DNA from: Neoroseomonas terrae
Lineage (GTDB): Bacteria; Pseudomonadota; Alphaproteobacteria; Acetobacterales; Acetobacteraceae
Length of the DNA: 51,692 bases
Assembly: GCF_018129025.1 (NCBI RefSeq)
Contig: NZ_JAAEDI010000038.1
Span: 1-51,692, forward strand
Direction of reading: 5' to 3'
The translations under genes were made by a program, and so were the position numbers. Shown here piece after piece: positions 37,297-46,175 of this stretch; position 1 is the stretch's first letter; each line of letters starts with the position of its first letter. The notes beneath the pieces are model-generated. The model was not told the origin of the DNA. It was given only the letters and a program-made list of their open reading frames with translations, and searched no databases.

Positions 37297-38532
37297 CTAT
37301 TCAGCCGCGATGCGTGCGTCGACAGTGGCGGCGGCCTCGAGCCGAACCATGGCGTTGCCCACAGCCTCGGCGATGCCAACCTGACTGAAGAACCCCCCCC
37401 GGATCAGGCAATGGGCAGCCAGGACCCGGCGCAACGCGTCGACGAGGGCGGCGTCCGGCGCCACTGCTTCGGTCCAGAAGCGGTCCAGACCATACTGGTA
37501 GGTCAGGCCGGGCATGTCATAGAGCGCCGCGCCGAGAGCAATGACCGGCTTGCCGTCGCGCAGGGATTGCAGGCCAGCCGTGCTGTTGACGGTGACGACG
37601 CCGGCGGCCGGTGCCAGCACCGGGCCGAAGGGCAGTTCGGGCAGCCATGCCACACGGCCGGCGACCCCGCATGCCGCTGCCTGCGCCAAGGTAACGCGTC
37701 CCCAATCGGTCAGCCCGTTGTCCAAGGGATGTCCCTTCACAGCGAGCAGCGCGTCCCTCGGCGCATGCGCTGCGAAGGACGATACGACCGTCGCGATCGC
37801 CTCGCCGAGCCCGGCAAACGGCGAATGGCGCCGCAGCTGGTAGTCCCCTTCGAGCTGAAGAGGCATCACGAATACGGGTCCCGCCCAGGACTGCACCCGC
37901 GCGAGGCGCCGCCGCGCGGCCCCCTGGCGCCAGGGCCGCTGCGCCCCGCGCAGCAGCCAGCCGGCATACTCATGGAAGGGATTCCAGGGCCGGTGCGTGC
38001 GCCAATGCGGGAACCGGCCCCGGAACACGAGGTTGTGGATATTGTACCGGACATCGTCGCTGGCGCGGCGCAGGAACGATCCGCCGGACAGCGTCTCCGG
38101 CTCCGCGGGTGGCAGGCCGCGTGCCAGGGCGAGGATGCGCGCCGGGCTGCGCGGCAGCGAGGAGTGGGCATTCACCCCGCCCTGCTCCAGCGTGATGTAG
38201 CCCGGCCGCAGATAGGCCTCCTCGAAGATCCAGCTCCGCAGCCCGAGCCGCTTCGCGATGCCGATCGCGTCGACATGACGTGGCCGGCAGTCGCTGAACA
38301 TGACGATGTCGGTTGTGCCGTGACGCGCAACCATCGCCTCGAATGCCGCCGGCCATTCCGCGCCGGTGCCAGTGAAGTCGATGGCGCCGGGCCGCTTCCA
38401 AAACAGCCGGTCACCGGGGTTGAAGTTCACGCGGTGCACCGCGTGGCCGCGCGAGGCCAGCGCATCACCCAGCCGCACGAACAGGTGAGTCGCCAGGCCC
38501 TGAAGGAACAGGAAGGAACGCCGCTCCGTCAT
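37297..38532 (-). CDS. kpsS: Capsule biosynthesis protein KpsS-like (Kdo transferase)
   Basis: 411 residues; Escherichia coli KpsS has 389. KpsS adds the first beta-Kdo to lyso-phosphatidylglycerol, the anchor of group 2 capsules. Recognisable stretches are FLFLQGLATHLFVRLGDAL at the start, IVMFSDCRPRHVDA, FEEAYLRPGYITLEQGG, VFVMPLQLEGDYQLRRHS, KGHPLDNG and VTVNSTAGLQSLRDGKPVI. ATG 38532 overlaps the KpsC stop (ATGA), which fixes the start; the open frame to 38589 is a false extension. It is cytoplasmic and membrane-associated. Confidence 0.92.
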   Translation of the reverse strand: MTERRSFLFLQGLATHLFVRLGDALASRGHAVHRVNFNPGDRLFWKRPGAIDFTGTGAEWPAAFEAMVARHGTTDIVMFSDCRPRHVDAIGIAKRLGLRSWIFEEAYLRPGYITLEQGGVNAHSSLPRSPARILALARGLPPAEPETLSGGSFLRRASDDVRYNIHNLVFRGRFPHWRTHRPWNPFHEYAGWLLRGAQRPWRQGAARRRLARVQSWAGPVFVMPLQLEGDYQLRRHSPFAGLGEAIATVVSSFAAHAPRDALLAVKGHPLDNGLTDWGRVTLAQAAACGVAGRVAWLPELPFGPVLAPAAGVVTVNSTAGLQSLRDGKPVIALGAALYDMPGLTYQYGLDRFWTEAVAPDAALVDALRRVLAAHCLIRGGFFSQVGIAEAVGNAMVRLEAAATVDARIAAE

Positions 38533-40439
38533 CGTCTTCGCCCGCGCTCGATGCGCGCCATCAGACCGCCTTGCCACCGGCGCAGCCAACCCAAAAGGCC
38601 GCCGCGCCAGGGTACGGGGTCTGCAAGGCGGTCTAGCAAGGCTTCCGGCGTCGTCGGCAATTGCGTCACCGGATCCTGATAGCGGGGATAGGCCACGAGT
38701 GCACCGGCAACAAGTTCGTCAACTGATAGGCGACGCACACGCCGGGCGATCGGCACGCGATCGGTGGTCAGCCCCCAGCCGGCATAGAAGGGCTGACCCC
38801 AACACGTCACGGACAGGCCGCGCAGCAGCGCCTCGAACCCGGTCAACGAGGTCAGCGTATGCACCTCGTCGACCTGTGTGAGCAGCGGGGCGATCTGTAC
38901 ATGCTCCAGCACGACATCCGCGAGCCCCACGGCGTCGGCAGGCGAAACCCGGCCGCGGCGATATCCCGCCTCCACATCCGGGTGCGGCTTGTAAGCGATA
39001 AAGGCCTCGGGGTGGGCTGCCCGCACCGCGCGCAGCAGGTCAAAATTGGTCCGCACAGAGCCCGCCCCGCCGCGCAGGACGGACAGATCGTCCTCGACCT
39101 GGCCCGGCACGAGGATGCGGCGGCGGCCAGCCATAGCGGGCAGCACAGGTGCGGCGCCGCCAAGGTTGTACTTCGTCACGCCACGCGCCACGAGAGCCGC
39201 GCGTAACGCCGCAGCCCGCACAAGAAGTGCCGGCGGGAAGTCGGCCGTCGCCAGCAGGATCTCCAGGTCGCTCGGCCCAGACGGGTCATAGTACGGCCGT
39301 CGGCTGTCGAGTGTGATCGACGCGCCGGGCAGGAAGCCTGCACCCAGCCCGGCCGAGCGGATGAAACCGTCCTCGACCCAAAGCACCGGTACGCCCGCAG
39401 CGCGTGCCTGGACCTCGAGTCCGGGCGGCACGCGGCTCGACCAAGCGGCGATGGCACCGCCCCGGCGGTTTGCTTCGGCCACGGCGGCACGCGCGGTCCG
39501 CGCGAAGGCTGGCGCGCCTGCCGCCGTCTCGAAGACCGAGGCGATGCTTCGCCGTTTCCAGAAGGACATTCCGACGCACACGGCGACGCGGGCCTTCGCG
39601 GCATCCTGCGCGCGCCATTCCCCGAGCAGCGCGATGGCCTCCTCGAGCGGAATGGGACGCGCACGAACCGGGTCCGCACAGCGGGCGGAGGCGGCGATGG
39701 ATGCCAGGGCGGCGACGCCATCGGGACCCCGCCCTCCCGGGTATCGCACCTCGACGCCCGCCATCGCGGCGAGCAGCGCGGTCGGGCCGGGCAAGGCATG
39801 CAGGCGCGCGGCGACATCGATCAATGTCCAGGGATCGAGGCGTCGCGGCAGTGTCGCCGCCAGAACCGGCTTGGCCGTCGCCGGCGCCTCCGGTGCGCGG
39901 CAGGCGATCACCGGGCGTCCCGAGGCGGCGGCTCGCGCGGTATCCCACATGTCGCGGGCGGCGCCGACGGCAGCCGGGTCGCAAGGGTCGAGGACGAGAA
40001 CGGCCTCCCCGGCCGCTGCACCGACGGCAGCAGGACCAGGGTCCGGCAGGCCCGGGGGTCCGCCGATCCGTGCATGTCTCAACAGGCGGCGAAGTCCCGC
40101 CGCCCGGTGGCGCTCCCGTCCGGGCGAGGTGAGGAGGGCATCGAGCGGCTGCTCCACCTCCGCGCCGAGCAGGATGACCGGGGGTCGTCCGCCTGGGCCT
40201 AGCGGAGCGAAAGGCTCCGGCGTCACGCGAAACACAGCCCCATCCCACCGTGCCGGGACGGGCACGCCCTGCGGCAGCAGCAGCCGGGCGCGATCATCCA
40301 CGGCAGCTCCACCGCGATACGGCGCGCAAGGCCAGAATGCGGGCAGATGCGGCCAGCGCCGGAGGAGGCCGGCGGGTACTAGCAGGTACGCGCTACGTTC
40401 GGTCCGGGTCGGAACGGCAAAAAAACCATTAAGCTGCAT
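38529..40439 (-). CDS. kpsC: KpsC-like capsule Kdo transferase with divergent N-terminal half
   Basis: 636 residues; classical KpsC (about 675) has two tandem Kdo-transferase domains that extend the poly-Kdo linker. The C-terminal half (about 285-610) is well conserved: EDGFIRSAGLG (356 onward), RRPYYDPSGPSDLE, VPGQVEDDLSVLRGG, AYKPHPDVEAGYRRG, HTLTSLTGFEALLRG and PFYAGWGLT. The N-terminal half keeps only an echo (AVLVLDPCDPAAVGAA and DPWTLIDVAARLHAL) and has no EDGF or PFYAGWG motif. ATG 40439 is used; a GTG at 40457 would add six residues. It is first in the minus-strand operon with kpsS. Confidence 0.9.
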   Translation of the reverse strand: MQLNGFFAVPTRTERSAYLLVPAGLLRRWPHLPAFWPCAPYRGGAAVDDRARLLLPQGVPVPARWDGAVFRVTPEPFAPLGPGGRPPVILLGAEVEQPLDALLTSPGRERHRAAGLRRLLRHARIGGPPGLPDPGPAAVGAAAGEAVLVLDPCDPAAVGAARDMWDTARAAASGRPVIACRAPEAPATAKPVLAATLPRRLDPWTLIDVAARLHALPGPTALLAAMAGVEVRYPGGRGPDGVAALASIAASARCADPVRARPIPLEEAIALLGEWRAQDAAKARVAVCVGMSFWKRRSIASVFETAAGAPAFARTARAAVAEANRRGGAIAAWSSRVPPGLEVQARAAGVPVLWVEDGFIRSAGLGAGFLPGASITLDSRRPYYDPSGPSDLEILLATADFPPALLVRAAALRAALVARGVTKYNLGGAAPVLPAMAGRRRILVPGQVEDDLSVLRGGAGSVRTNFDLLRAVRAAHPEAFIAYKPHPDVEAGYRRGRVSPADAVGLADVVLEHVQIAPLLTQVDEVHTLTSLTGFEALLRGLSVTCWGQPFYAGWGLTTDRVPIARRVRRLSVDELVAGALVAYPRYQDPVTQLPTTPEALLDRLADPVPWRGGLLGWLRRWQGGLMARIERGRRR

Positions 40440-40586
40440 TGCTGCATCATCTTGCACGCGACAAGCCTCACACGTGATCGCGGTGCACCATTCCGATCTG
40501 TAACTCGGCCCACAGCGTCTTGTTTTTGCGTAGTTCCGCGCGAAAGGCTAGCTTTCGGCGCCAGCGGACCTTGAGGTGACTAGCGA
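40440..40586. promoter_or_regulatory. Divergent regulatory region of the two capsule operons
   Basis: These 147 bases separate kpsC (minus) from the lipoprotein-kpsMTED operon (plus), so they should hold both promoters. A perfect 6-bp inverted repeat, CGAAAG (40541-40546) and CTTTCG (40552-40557) around GCTAG, lies 30 bases before the plus-strand ATG and could be an operator or RNA hairpin. A T-run (TTGTTTTTG, 40520-40528) is the AT-richest spot. I cannot define a -35/-10 pair with confidence. Confidence 0.4.
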
Positions 40587-40964
40587 ATGATTCCGGGCTC
40601 GAACAGCGGCGGATGCAGACCGGTTGCGGGCGTCCTCGGGCTGTTGCTGTTGGCGGCTTGCGCCGATGCGGGAACGGCTCCCACTCAGCCCGCCGATGCG
40701 GCAATAGCGTCGATTTCCGACCCCGTGGTTGCCTTTGCCGCCAGCGCCGGCGCAGGTGCCGAGGAGACGGTCACCCTACCCTCGACCGGCCAGACGGTGC
40801 GGCTGCGGCTGGTGCGCGCCTATGCGGCCGCAAGCGGCCGCGAATGCCGGGAGGTGCAGATGGGAACCGGTAGCGGCTCCTCCTCCCGTCTCCTGTGCAG
40901 CGCCGGCACCGGCTGGCGGGAGGCGCGGCCATTGCTCCGCGGTGGCGCCACGGGCATGCCGTGA
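40587..40964 (+). CDS. Small putative lipoprotein of the capsule export operon
   Basis: A 125-residue protein with a lipoprotein signal: a basic start, hydrophobic GVLGLLLLAAC, and Cys25 as the lipidation site (lipobox LAAC). The mature part contains VTLPSTGQTVRLRLVRAYAAASGRECREV and a second cysteine in SRLLCSAG, a pattern like small envelope proteins whose two cysteines pair. I do not recognise a named family. Its TGA overlaps the kpsM GTG (GTGA), so it is translated together with the exporter and may be an accessory to it. Confidence 0.78.
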   Translation: MIPGSNSGGCRPVAGVLGLLLLAACADAGTAPTQPADAAIASISDPVVAFAASAGAGAEETVTLPSTGQTVRLRLVRAYAAASGRECREVQMGTGSGSSSRLLCSAGTGWREARPLLRGGATGMP

Positions 40965-41758
40965 GCGAGACCTCCGCGAGGCCGCTGCTGGTCGATTGTG
41001 CCCGGCAGCAGGTGCGCGTCATCGGCGCGCTGATCCTTCGCGAGTTGCATACGCGCTTCGGCCGGCGGCGCTTCGGCTACCTATGGCTATTCTTCGAGCC
41101 GCTTCTGCTCGGCGGCATGATTGCGGTCATCCACGGCTCGGGCTTGCGGGGCGGAAGCGGCATCCGTGGCACCTTCGAGTTCTTCTCGATCGGCTACGTC
41201 TTGTTCTTCGCCTTTCGCGGCATGATCAACCGCGCCTCCTCGACCATCTCGTCGAACCGCGGCCTGCTGTATCATCGGCAGGTCACGCTGCCCGATCTCT
41301 TCTTCGCCCGCCACATCATCGAAGGCGTGGCCTGTACTGGCGTGATGACAATCTTCACGATCATCGCAGTCGGGCTCGGCAGCGCGTTTCCAGACTCCCC
41401 CATGAAGATGCTCTGCGCCCTGGGGCTGATGGTTCTGCTGGCGCAGGGCGTCGCGCTGGTCGTCGGCGCGGTGACCAGCGAGTGGGAAGTCGTCGAACGC
41501 TTCGTCCACGCCATGTCCTACCTCATGCTGCCCTTCAGCGGCCTGTTCTTCATGGTGGAGTGGTTGCCCGGATGGATGCAGGACATCGTGGTATGGATTC
41601 CGACGGTCCACATCTTCGAGCTGCTCCGCGACGGCCAGTTCGGCGATCGCTACCGCGCCACATACGACCTCAGCTACGTGGCCGGCTGGATTCTCATCCC
41701 TCACCTGCTCGGCCTGACCGGCCTGAGGCTGGCGCGCCAGCGGATCGGGCTGGAATAG
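40961..41758 (+). CDS. kpsM: Capsule ABC transporter permease KpsM
   Basis: 265 residues, like Escherichia coli KpsM (258). The inner-membrane subunit of the ABC-2 exporter that moves the lipid-linked capsule glycan. The amphipathic start VRVIGALILRELHTRFGRRRFGYLW is the family signature, followed by about six hydrophobic helices (for example PLLLGGMIAVIHG and HAMSYLMLPFSGLFFMVEW). GTG 40961 overlaps the lipoprotein stop; the open frame back to 40895 lies inside that gene. It partners KpsT, six bases downstream. Confidence 0.95.
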   Translation: MSETSARPLLVDCARQQVRVIGALILRELHTRFGRRRFGYLWLFFEPLLLGGMIAVIHGSGLRGGSGIRGTFEFFSIGYVLFFAFRGMINRASSTISSNRGLLYHRQVTLPDLFFARHIIEGVACTGVMTIFTIIAVGLGSAFPDSPMKMLCALGLMVLLAQGVALVVGAVTSEWEVVERFVHAMSYLMLPFSGLFFMVEWLPGWMQDIVVWIPTVHIFELLRDGQFGDRYRATYDLSYVAGWILIPHLLGLTGLRLARQRIGLE

Positions 41759-41764
41759 GCAGAC

Positions 41765-42403
41765 ATGGCGCTCGAACTCATCGACGTCCACAAATCCTAC
41801 CCTATGAATGTCGGGCGTAAGCATGTGCTGCGCGGCGTCAACGCGGTGTTCCACAAGGGTGAGCGCGTCGGCGTCCTGGGCCGCAACGGTACCGGCAAGT
41901 CGACTCTCGTGCGCATCCTCGGCCGCATCGAAGCCCCGACCCGCGGCTCGATCCGGGCGAGCATGTCCGTCTCATGGCCCATCGGCATGGCAGCGGGGTT
42001 CCAGGGGGCTCTGTCCGGGGCGGACAACACGCGCTTCATCGCCCGGATTTACGATCGGCCCGTTCAAGCAACGGTCGACTACGTCGAGTCCTTCGCCGAA
42101 CTCGGCGAGTACCTTCACATGCCGGTCAACACCTATTCCAGCGGCATGCGGTCGCGGCTCGGGCTCGCCATCTCGCTCGCCGTGGAATTCGACTGTCTCC
42201 TGGTCGATGAGGCACTCGCCGTCGGCGACACCAAGTTCGGCCGCGCCTTTGCGGCGCGCCTGCGCAATGCCGGCCTGATCATCGTGACCCACCAGCCTTC
42301 CCTCGTACGCCAGCTCTGCAACCGCGCGGCGGTGCTGGATCGCGGCACCCTCACATTCTACGAAGACCTCGATGAAGCTCTCGCCACCTACAACAGCCTT
42401 TGA
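41765..42403 (+). CDS. kpsT: Capsule ABC transporter ATPase KpsT
   Basis: A 212-residue ATP-binding subunit of the capsule exporter. Walker A is GRNGTGKSTL, the ABC signature lies in SSGMRSRLGLAISLA, Walker B is CLLVDEAL and the switch His is in IVTHQPS. The length matches KpsT (about 220) and is shorter than O-antigen-type Wzt proteins with a carbohydrate-binding domain. ATG 41765 lies six bases after the kpsM stop. The end overlaps the kpsE start by 32 bases. Confidence 0.96.
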   Translation: MALELIDVHKSYPMNVGRKHVLRGVNAVFHKGERVGVLGRNGTGKSTLVRILGRIEAPTRGSIRASMSVSWPIGMAAGFQGALSGADNTRFIARIYDRPVQATVDYVESFAELGEYLHMPVNTYSSGMRSRLGLAISLAVEFDCLLVDEALAVGDTKFGRAFAARLRNAGLIIVTHQPSLVRQLCNRAAVLDRGTLTFYEDLDEALATYNSL

Positions 42404-43565
42404 GGCACCCGCCCCGGCGGTGGAGCCAACCTGGAGCGAGGCGGAGCCGATTCCCCCGCCGAGGCCGAAGTCGCGCCTCAAGCGCTTCTTCCGCCACCCC
42501 TTCACCTGGTTCGTGCTGCTGCCGACGCTGCTGGTCGCCGTCTACTACTACGGCTTCGCGACCCCGCAATATGTCAGCGAGGCACGCTTCGTCGTCCGCT
42601 CGCGGGCCGATGCTCCGCAGGTCTCGCTCGGCACCATGATCTCCGCGGCTGTCGGTGGCGGTGGTGGGTCGGCGGTGGGGGATGCCTACAGCGTCCGCGA
42701 CTTCCTGACCTCCCATGACGCGGTGATGCGCACGCATGAGCAGTTGGATCTGACGCGCATCTGGGGCCGGGAGGACGCGGACGCGATCGCCCGCCTATGG
42801 AACGACGAGCCGGAGCGCCTGACCAAATACTACAACAGCATGGTATCGGTTGCCTTCGACAGCACCACGGGGGTCATCACCCTGCGCGTGCGCAGCTTCA
42901 CGCCGGAGGATTCTAAGGCGGTTGCCGACACGCTGCTCGCCCAGGCCGAGCGGCTCATCAACAGCCTGTCCGGCCGCGCGCGCGAGGATGCGCTGAACGT
43001 TGCGCGCAGCGAGGTCGCGATCGCCGAGCGCCGCGTCCTCGACAGCCGGGAAGCACTGACCCGCTTCCGCGAACAGCAGCAGGAACTGGACAGTTCCGGC
43101 GCGGCGGCGGCGGCCATGGCGACGATGGGGCAGTTGGAGGCGCAACTCGTCGCCGCCCAGGCGGAGTTGCGGGAGCGCAGCGCCTTCATGCGCCCCGACA
43201 ACGTCGCCCTACAGACCACCCGCAACCGGATCGAAGCGCTGGAGCACCAGATTACCGTCGAACGGCTGCGCCGCACGCAGGGCGACGGTGCGCTTTCACA
43301 GCAGCTTGCTGCTTTCGAGCGACTCATGCTCGAACGTGAATTCGCCGACCGCCAGCTCGCCTCCGCCACGGCCAGCCTCGAAACCGCACGGATGGAAACG
43401 CAGCGCCAGCAGATGTACCTCTCGCGCGTGGTCGAACCGAACCTTGCCGTCTATCCCCTCTATCCGCGGAAACTGCTCAGTGTCGCCAGTATCTTCCTTG
43501 GCCTGTCGGTGGCCTTCGGCATCGGTTGGCTTCTTGTCGCGGGCATGCGTGAACATGCGGTTTGA
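42372..43565 (+). CDS. kpsE: Capsule export inner-membrane protein KpsE (polysaccharide co-polymerase family)
   Basis: 397 residues, near Escherichia coli KpsE (382). KpsE links the inner-membrane transporter to the outer-membrane channel. The cytoplasmic start is Pro-rich. TM1 is FTWFVLLPTLLVAVYYYGF (about 45-63), followed by PQYVSEARFVVRS, a long periplasmic coiled coil (about 195-350, rich in E/A/R/L) and TM2 LLSVASIFLGLSVAFGIGWLLV near the C-terminus. The first ten codons overlap kpsT in another frame. The 11-base overlap with the next gene indicates tight coupling. Confidence 0.93.
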   Translation: MKLSPPTTAFEAPAPAVEPTWSEAEPIPPPRPKSRLKRFFRHPFTWFVLLPTLLVAVYYYGFATPQYVSEARFVVRSRADAPQVSLGTMISAAVGGGGGSAVGDAYSVRDFLTSHDAVMRTHEQLDLTRIWGREDADAIARLWNDEPERLTKYYNSMVSVAFDSTTGVITLRVRSFTPEDSKAVADTLLAQAERLINSLSGRAREDALNVARSEVAIAERRVLDSREALTRFREQQQELDSSGAAAAAMATMGQLEAQLVAAQAELRERSAFMRPDNVALQTTRNRIEALEHQITVERLRRTQGDGALSQQLAAFERLMLEREFADRQLASATASLETARMETQRQQMYLSRVVEPNLAVYPLYPRKLLSVASIFLGLSVAFGIGWLLVAGMREHAV

Positions 43566-45417
43566 CGGTTTGCGCGCGGCGGCGCTGTTCGTTCTTCTGG
43601 CAGCCCTCGGCAGCGGCGTACCCGCTGATAGGGCGGCTGCCCAGGGGCTCGGATCGCGCGGCTCGCTCGCTCAGGGCGTAGTCCCGGGCGTGCCCGGGCA
43701 GCTTCCCGGCTTCCCCAATGCGGGAGGCCAGTCGGGAATGCCGCAGGCCCCGGTGACAGCCCCCGCTGGCGCCGCGGCGGCCCAACCGCCACCTGTCTTC
43801 GACCAGCGCAGCTTGGCCGATATGCCTGGCCAGCAGCGCGGCACCGAGCGCGTGGGCAGCCCCACGCAGGCCGAGGGCGGTCCGTCTCTCGCTGCCCCCC
43901 TCGGCGACCAGGGCCGCATCGCGGGGCCCGCCACTGCGGTGTTCGGTGCGGCGTTGTTTACTGGCGGGCAGCAATCCTCCTCGGACGCGCCGAACCCGAA
44001 CTACATCCTTGCCCCTGGCGACCGGGTTTCCGTCCGCGCCTGGGGGGCGGTGGACTCCGAACTGGTCGGGCAGATCGACCCCGCCGGGAATCTGTTCCTT
44101 CCCAATATCGGCCCCGTGCGCGTCGCCGGCGTCCGCGTCGGCGACCTTCAGCAGGTGGTCGAGCAGGAGATCCGCAAGGTCTACACCACTCAGGTGCAGG
44201 TCTACGCGACGGTACTCTCCACCCAGCGCATCGGCGTCTTCGTCACCGGCTTCGTGCGCTCCCCGGGCCGTTACGCAGGAACAGCATCGGACAGCCTGCT
44301 CGACTTTCTTGTGCGGGCGGGGGGCATCGACCCCGGCCGCGGATCGTTCCGGGAAATCGCGCTGAAGCGCGGCAGCCGTAACGTCGCGATGATCGATCTG
44401 TACGGCTTCCTGTTGCAGGGCAACCTGCCGCAGCTCCGCCTGCAGGAAGGCGACACCATCGTCGTTGGCCGCCAGCGCGCCATGGTCGGAGCCGACGGCG
44501 CTGTGCGCAACAACTACCTGTTCGAGAGCACGAGCCGTACGGCGCTGACAGGGCGGGATCTGATCGAGCTAGCGCGGCCGCTGCCGGCGGCGACCAATGC
44601 CGTGCTGCGCGGCGTGCGCAACGCACAGCCATTCTCACGCTACATGCCGATCGCTGAACTTGCCCGTCAGACGCTGCATGACCAGGACACGGTCACCTTC
44701 GTTGCCGACGTCGCCGCGCGCACCATCCGCGTCACTGTGGAAGGCAGCCGGCTCTACCCCTCGGTCCTGGTGGCCGACCGCGATACCACCTTCTGCCAGA
44801 TGCTCGATCACATCGCCGTCGAACCGGGCTTGGCCAACACGGAAGGCGTGTTCCTGCTGCGGCCGTCCCTCGCGCTCCAGCAGAAGCGCGCCATCGACGA
44901 GGCCCTCGACCGGCTGGAACGGCAGCTCTTCCTCGCCCCCGCGGCGACGGGCAGCGTCGCGGAAGCGCGGTCCCAGGAAGCGGCGCTGATCAGCCAGTAC
45001 ATCTCTCGCGCGCGCAGGGTGCAGCCCGAAGGGCGCATCGTCGCCATGGGGCCGGACGGCACCTGTCTGCCCCTGCGGCTTGAGAACAGCGATATCATCG
45101 TCATCCCTGAGCTCACGAGCACGGTGCTGGTGCAGGGTGAGGTCGTCTTCCCGCAGGCCGTCGTGTACCGGCCGGGCATGACGATCGACCAACTGCTCGA
45201 AGCGGCAGGTGGTCTGACGCCGCGCGGCTCGATGAGCACGTTGATGATCCGCCGTCCATCCGGCCAGGTGATCCTCAATCCACAGCAGGCGCCACGGCCG
45301 GGTGATGAACTGGTCGCCCTGCCCTATCTCGATCCGAAGATCTGGCTATTCGGTCGCGATCTGATAACAGCCCTGTTCCAGGTTGCCCTCGCCGCACGCG
45401 TCTTCATCAACAACTAG
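43555..45417 (+). CDS. kpsD: Outer-membrane/periplasmic polysaccharide export protein (KpsD/Wza-like)
   Basis: 620 residues, longer than Escherichia coli KpsD (558). It has a signal peptide (FDGLRAAALFVLLAALGSG... to AAAQ), then about 100 residues rich in Gly, Pro and Gln. The Poly_export domain (YILAPGDRVSVRAWGAVDSELVGQIDPAG) follows, then SLBB-type repeats (VFVTGFVRSPGRYAGTASDSL and VLVQGEVVFPQAVVYRPG). A hydrophobic C-terminus (LITALFQVALAARVFI) may insert in the membrane. ATG 43555 is chosen because it starts the signal peptide; the open frame from 43288 lies inside kpsE. It is the last gene of the export operon. Confidence 0.92.
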   Translation: MRFDGLRAAALFVLLAALGSGVPADRAAAQGLGSRGSLAQGVVPGVPGQLPGFPNAGGQSGMPQAPVTAPAGAAAAQPPPVFDQRSLADMPGQQRGTERVGSPTQAEGGPSLAAPLGDQGRIAGPATAVFGAALFTGGQQSSSDAPNPNYILAPGDRVSVRAWGAVDSELVGQIDPAGNLFLPNIGPVRVAGVRVGDLQQVVEQEIRKVYTTQVQVYATVLSTQRIGVFVTGFVRSPGRYAGTASDSLLDFLVRAGGIDPGRGSFREIALKRGSRNVAMIDLYGFLLQGNLPQLRLQEGDTIVVGRQRAMVGADGAVRNNYLFESTSRTALTGRDLIELARPLPAATNAVLRGVRNAQPFSRYMPIAELARQTLHDQDTVTFVADVAARTIRVTVEGSRLYPSVLVADRDTTFCQMLDHIAVEPGLANTEGVFLLRPSLALQQKRAIDEALDRLERQLFLAPAATGSVAEARSQEAALISQYISRARRVQPEGRIVAMGPDGTCLPLRLENSDIIVIPELTSTVLVQGEVVFPQAVVYRPGMTIDQLLEAAGGLTPRGSMSTLMIRRPSGQVILNPQQAPRPGDELVALPYLDPKIWLFGRDLITALFQVALAARVFINN

Positions 45418-45423
45418 CGCGCC

Positions 45424-46167
45424 ATGCGGATCGCGGTCCTGTCGGACGTCCATGCCAATCTCGAGGCCTTCCGCGCCTGCCTCGACAATGCTCGGCTGCG
45501 CGGGGCGGAGCGGATCGTCCTGCTCGGCGACCTGGTCGGCTACGGCGCCGACCCGGTCGCCGTGCTCGAACTGGCGATGGAGGAAGTGTCGCGCGGCGCC
45601 GTCGCGATCCTGGGCAACCATGACGAGGCGGCGGCCTTCGACGGTCCGACGGGCATGAACGACATCGCGGCGCTCGCCATCGCCTGGACGCGACGGCGGC
45701 TCGGCCCGGCCCATCGCGCCTTCATCGCCGGCCTGCCCTTGACGCATGAGGAGGAAGGCCGGCTCTACGTTCATGCCGAGGCCTCCGCGCCGGCGCGCTG
45801 GCGATATGTCACGGATGCCGAGGCGGCGCGGCGCAGCATGGAGGCCGTGGCCGCCCACATCACCGTCTGCGGGCATGTCCACAAGCCGGCGCTCTACAGC
45901 CTGGGAGACACAGGCAAGCTTACCGGATTCCGCCCGGTCGCCGGCGCGCCCGTGCCGCTCGGCCGCGGGCGCCACTGGCTCGCCGTCGTCGGCGCGGTGG
46001 GGCAGCCGCGGGACGGCGACCCATCCGCCTGCTACCTCATGATCGAGACGACACCCCTGCAGGCGACCTGGCTTCGTGTGCCTTATGACGTTGCCGCGGC
46101 GGCAGAAAAGATCCGCGCCGCCGGCCTGCCGGCCGCGCTCGCCGAACGCCTGTTCGTCGGCCGATAG
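45424..46167 (+). CDS. Metallophosphoesterase family protein
   Basis: A 247-residue calcineurin-like phosphatase. The metal motifs are complete: DVHANLEA (DxH), GDLVGYGADP (GD), GNHDEA (GNHD) and CGHVHKP (GHxH). It resembles the YfcE/diadenosine-tetraphosphatase-like group, so the substrate could be a phosphoprotein, nucleotide or phosphodiester. It starts six bases after the kpsD stop and ends eight bases before a Ser/Thr kinase gene, so it may be the phosphatase partner of that kinase (inference). Confidence 0.88.
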   Translation: MRIAVLSDVHANLEAFRACLDNARLRGAERIVLLGDLVGYGADPVAVLELAMEEVSRGAVAILGNHDEAAAFDGPTGMNDIAALAIAWTRRRLGPAHRAFIAGLPLTHEEEGRLYVHAEASAPARWRYVTDAEAARRSMEAVAAHITVCGHVHKPALYSLGDTGKLTGFRPVAGAPVPLGRGRHWLAVVGAVGQPRDGDPSACYLMIETTPLQATWLRVPYDVAAAAEKIRAAGLPAALAERLFVGR

Positions 46168-46175
46168 TCCTCCCC

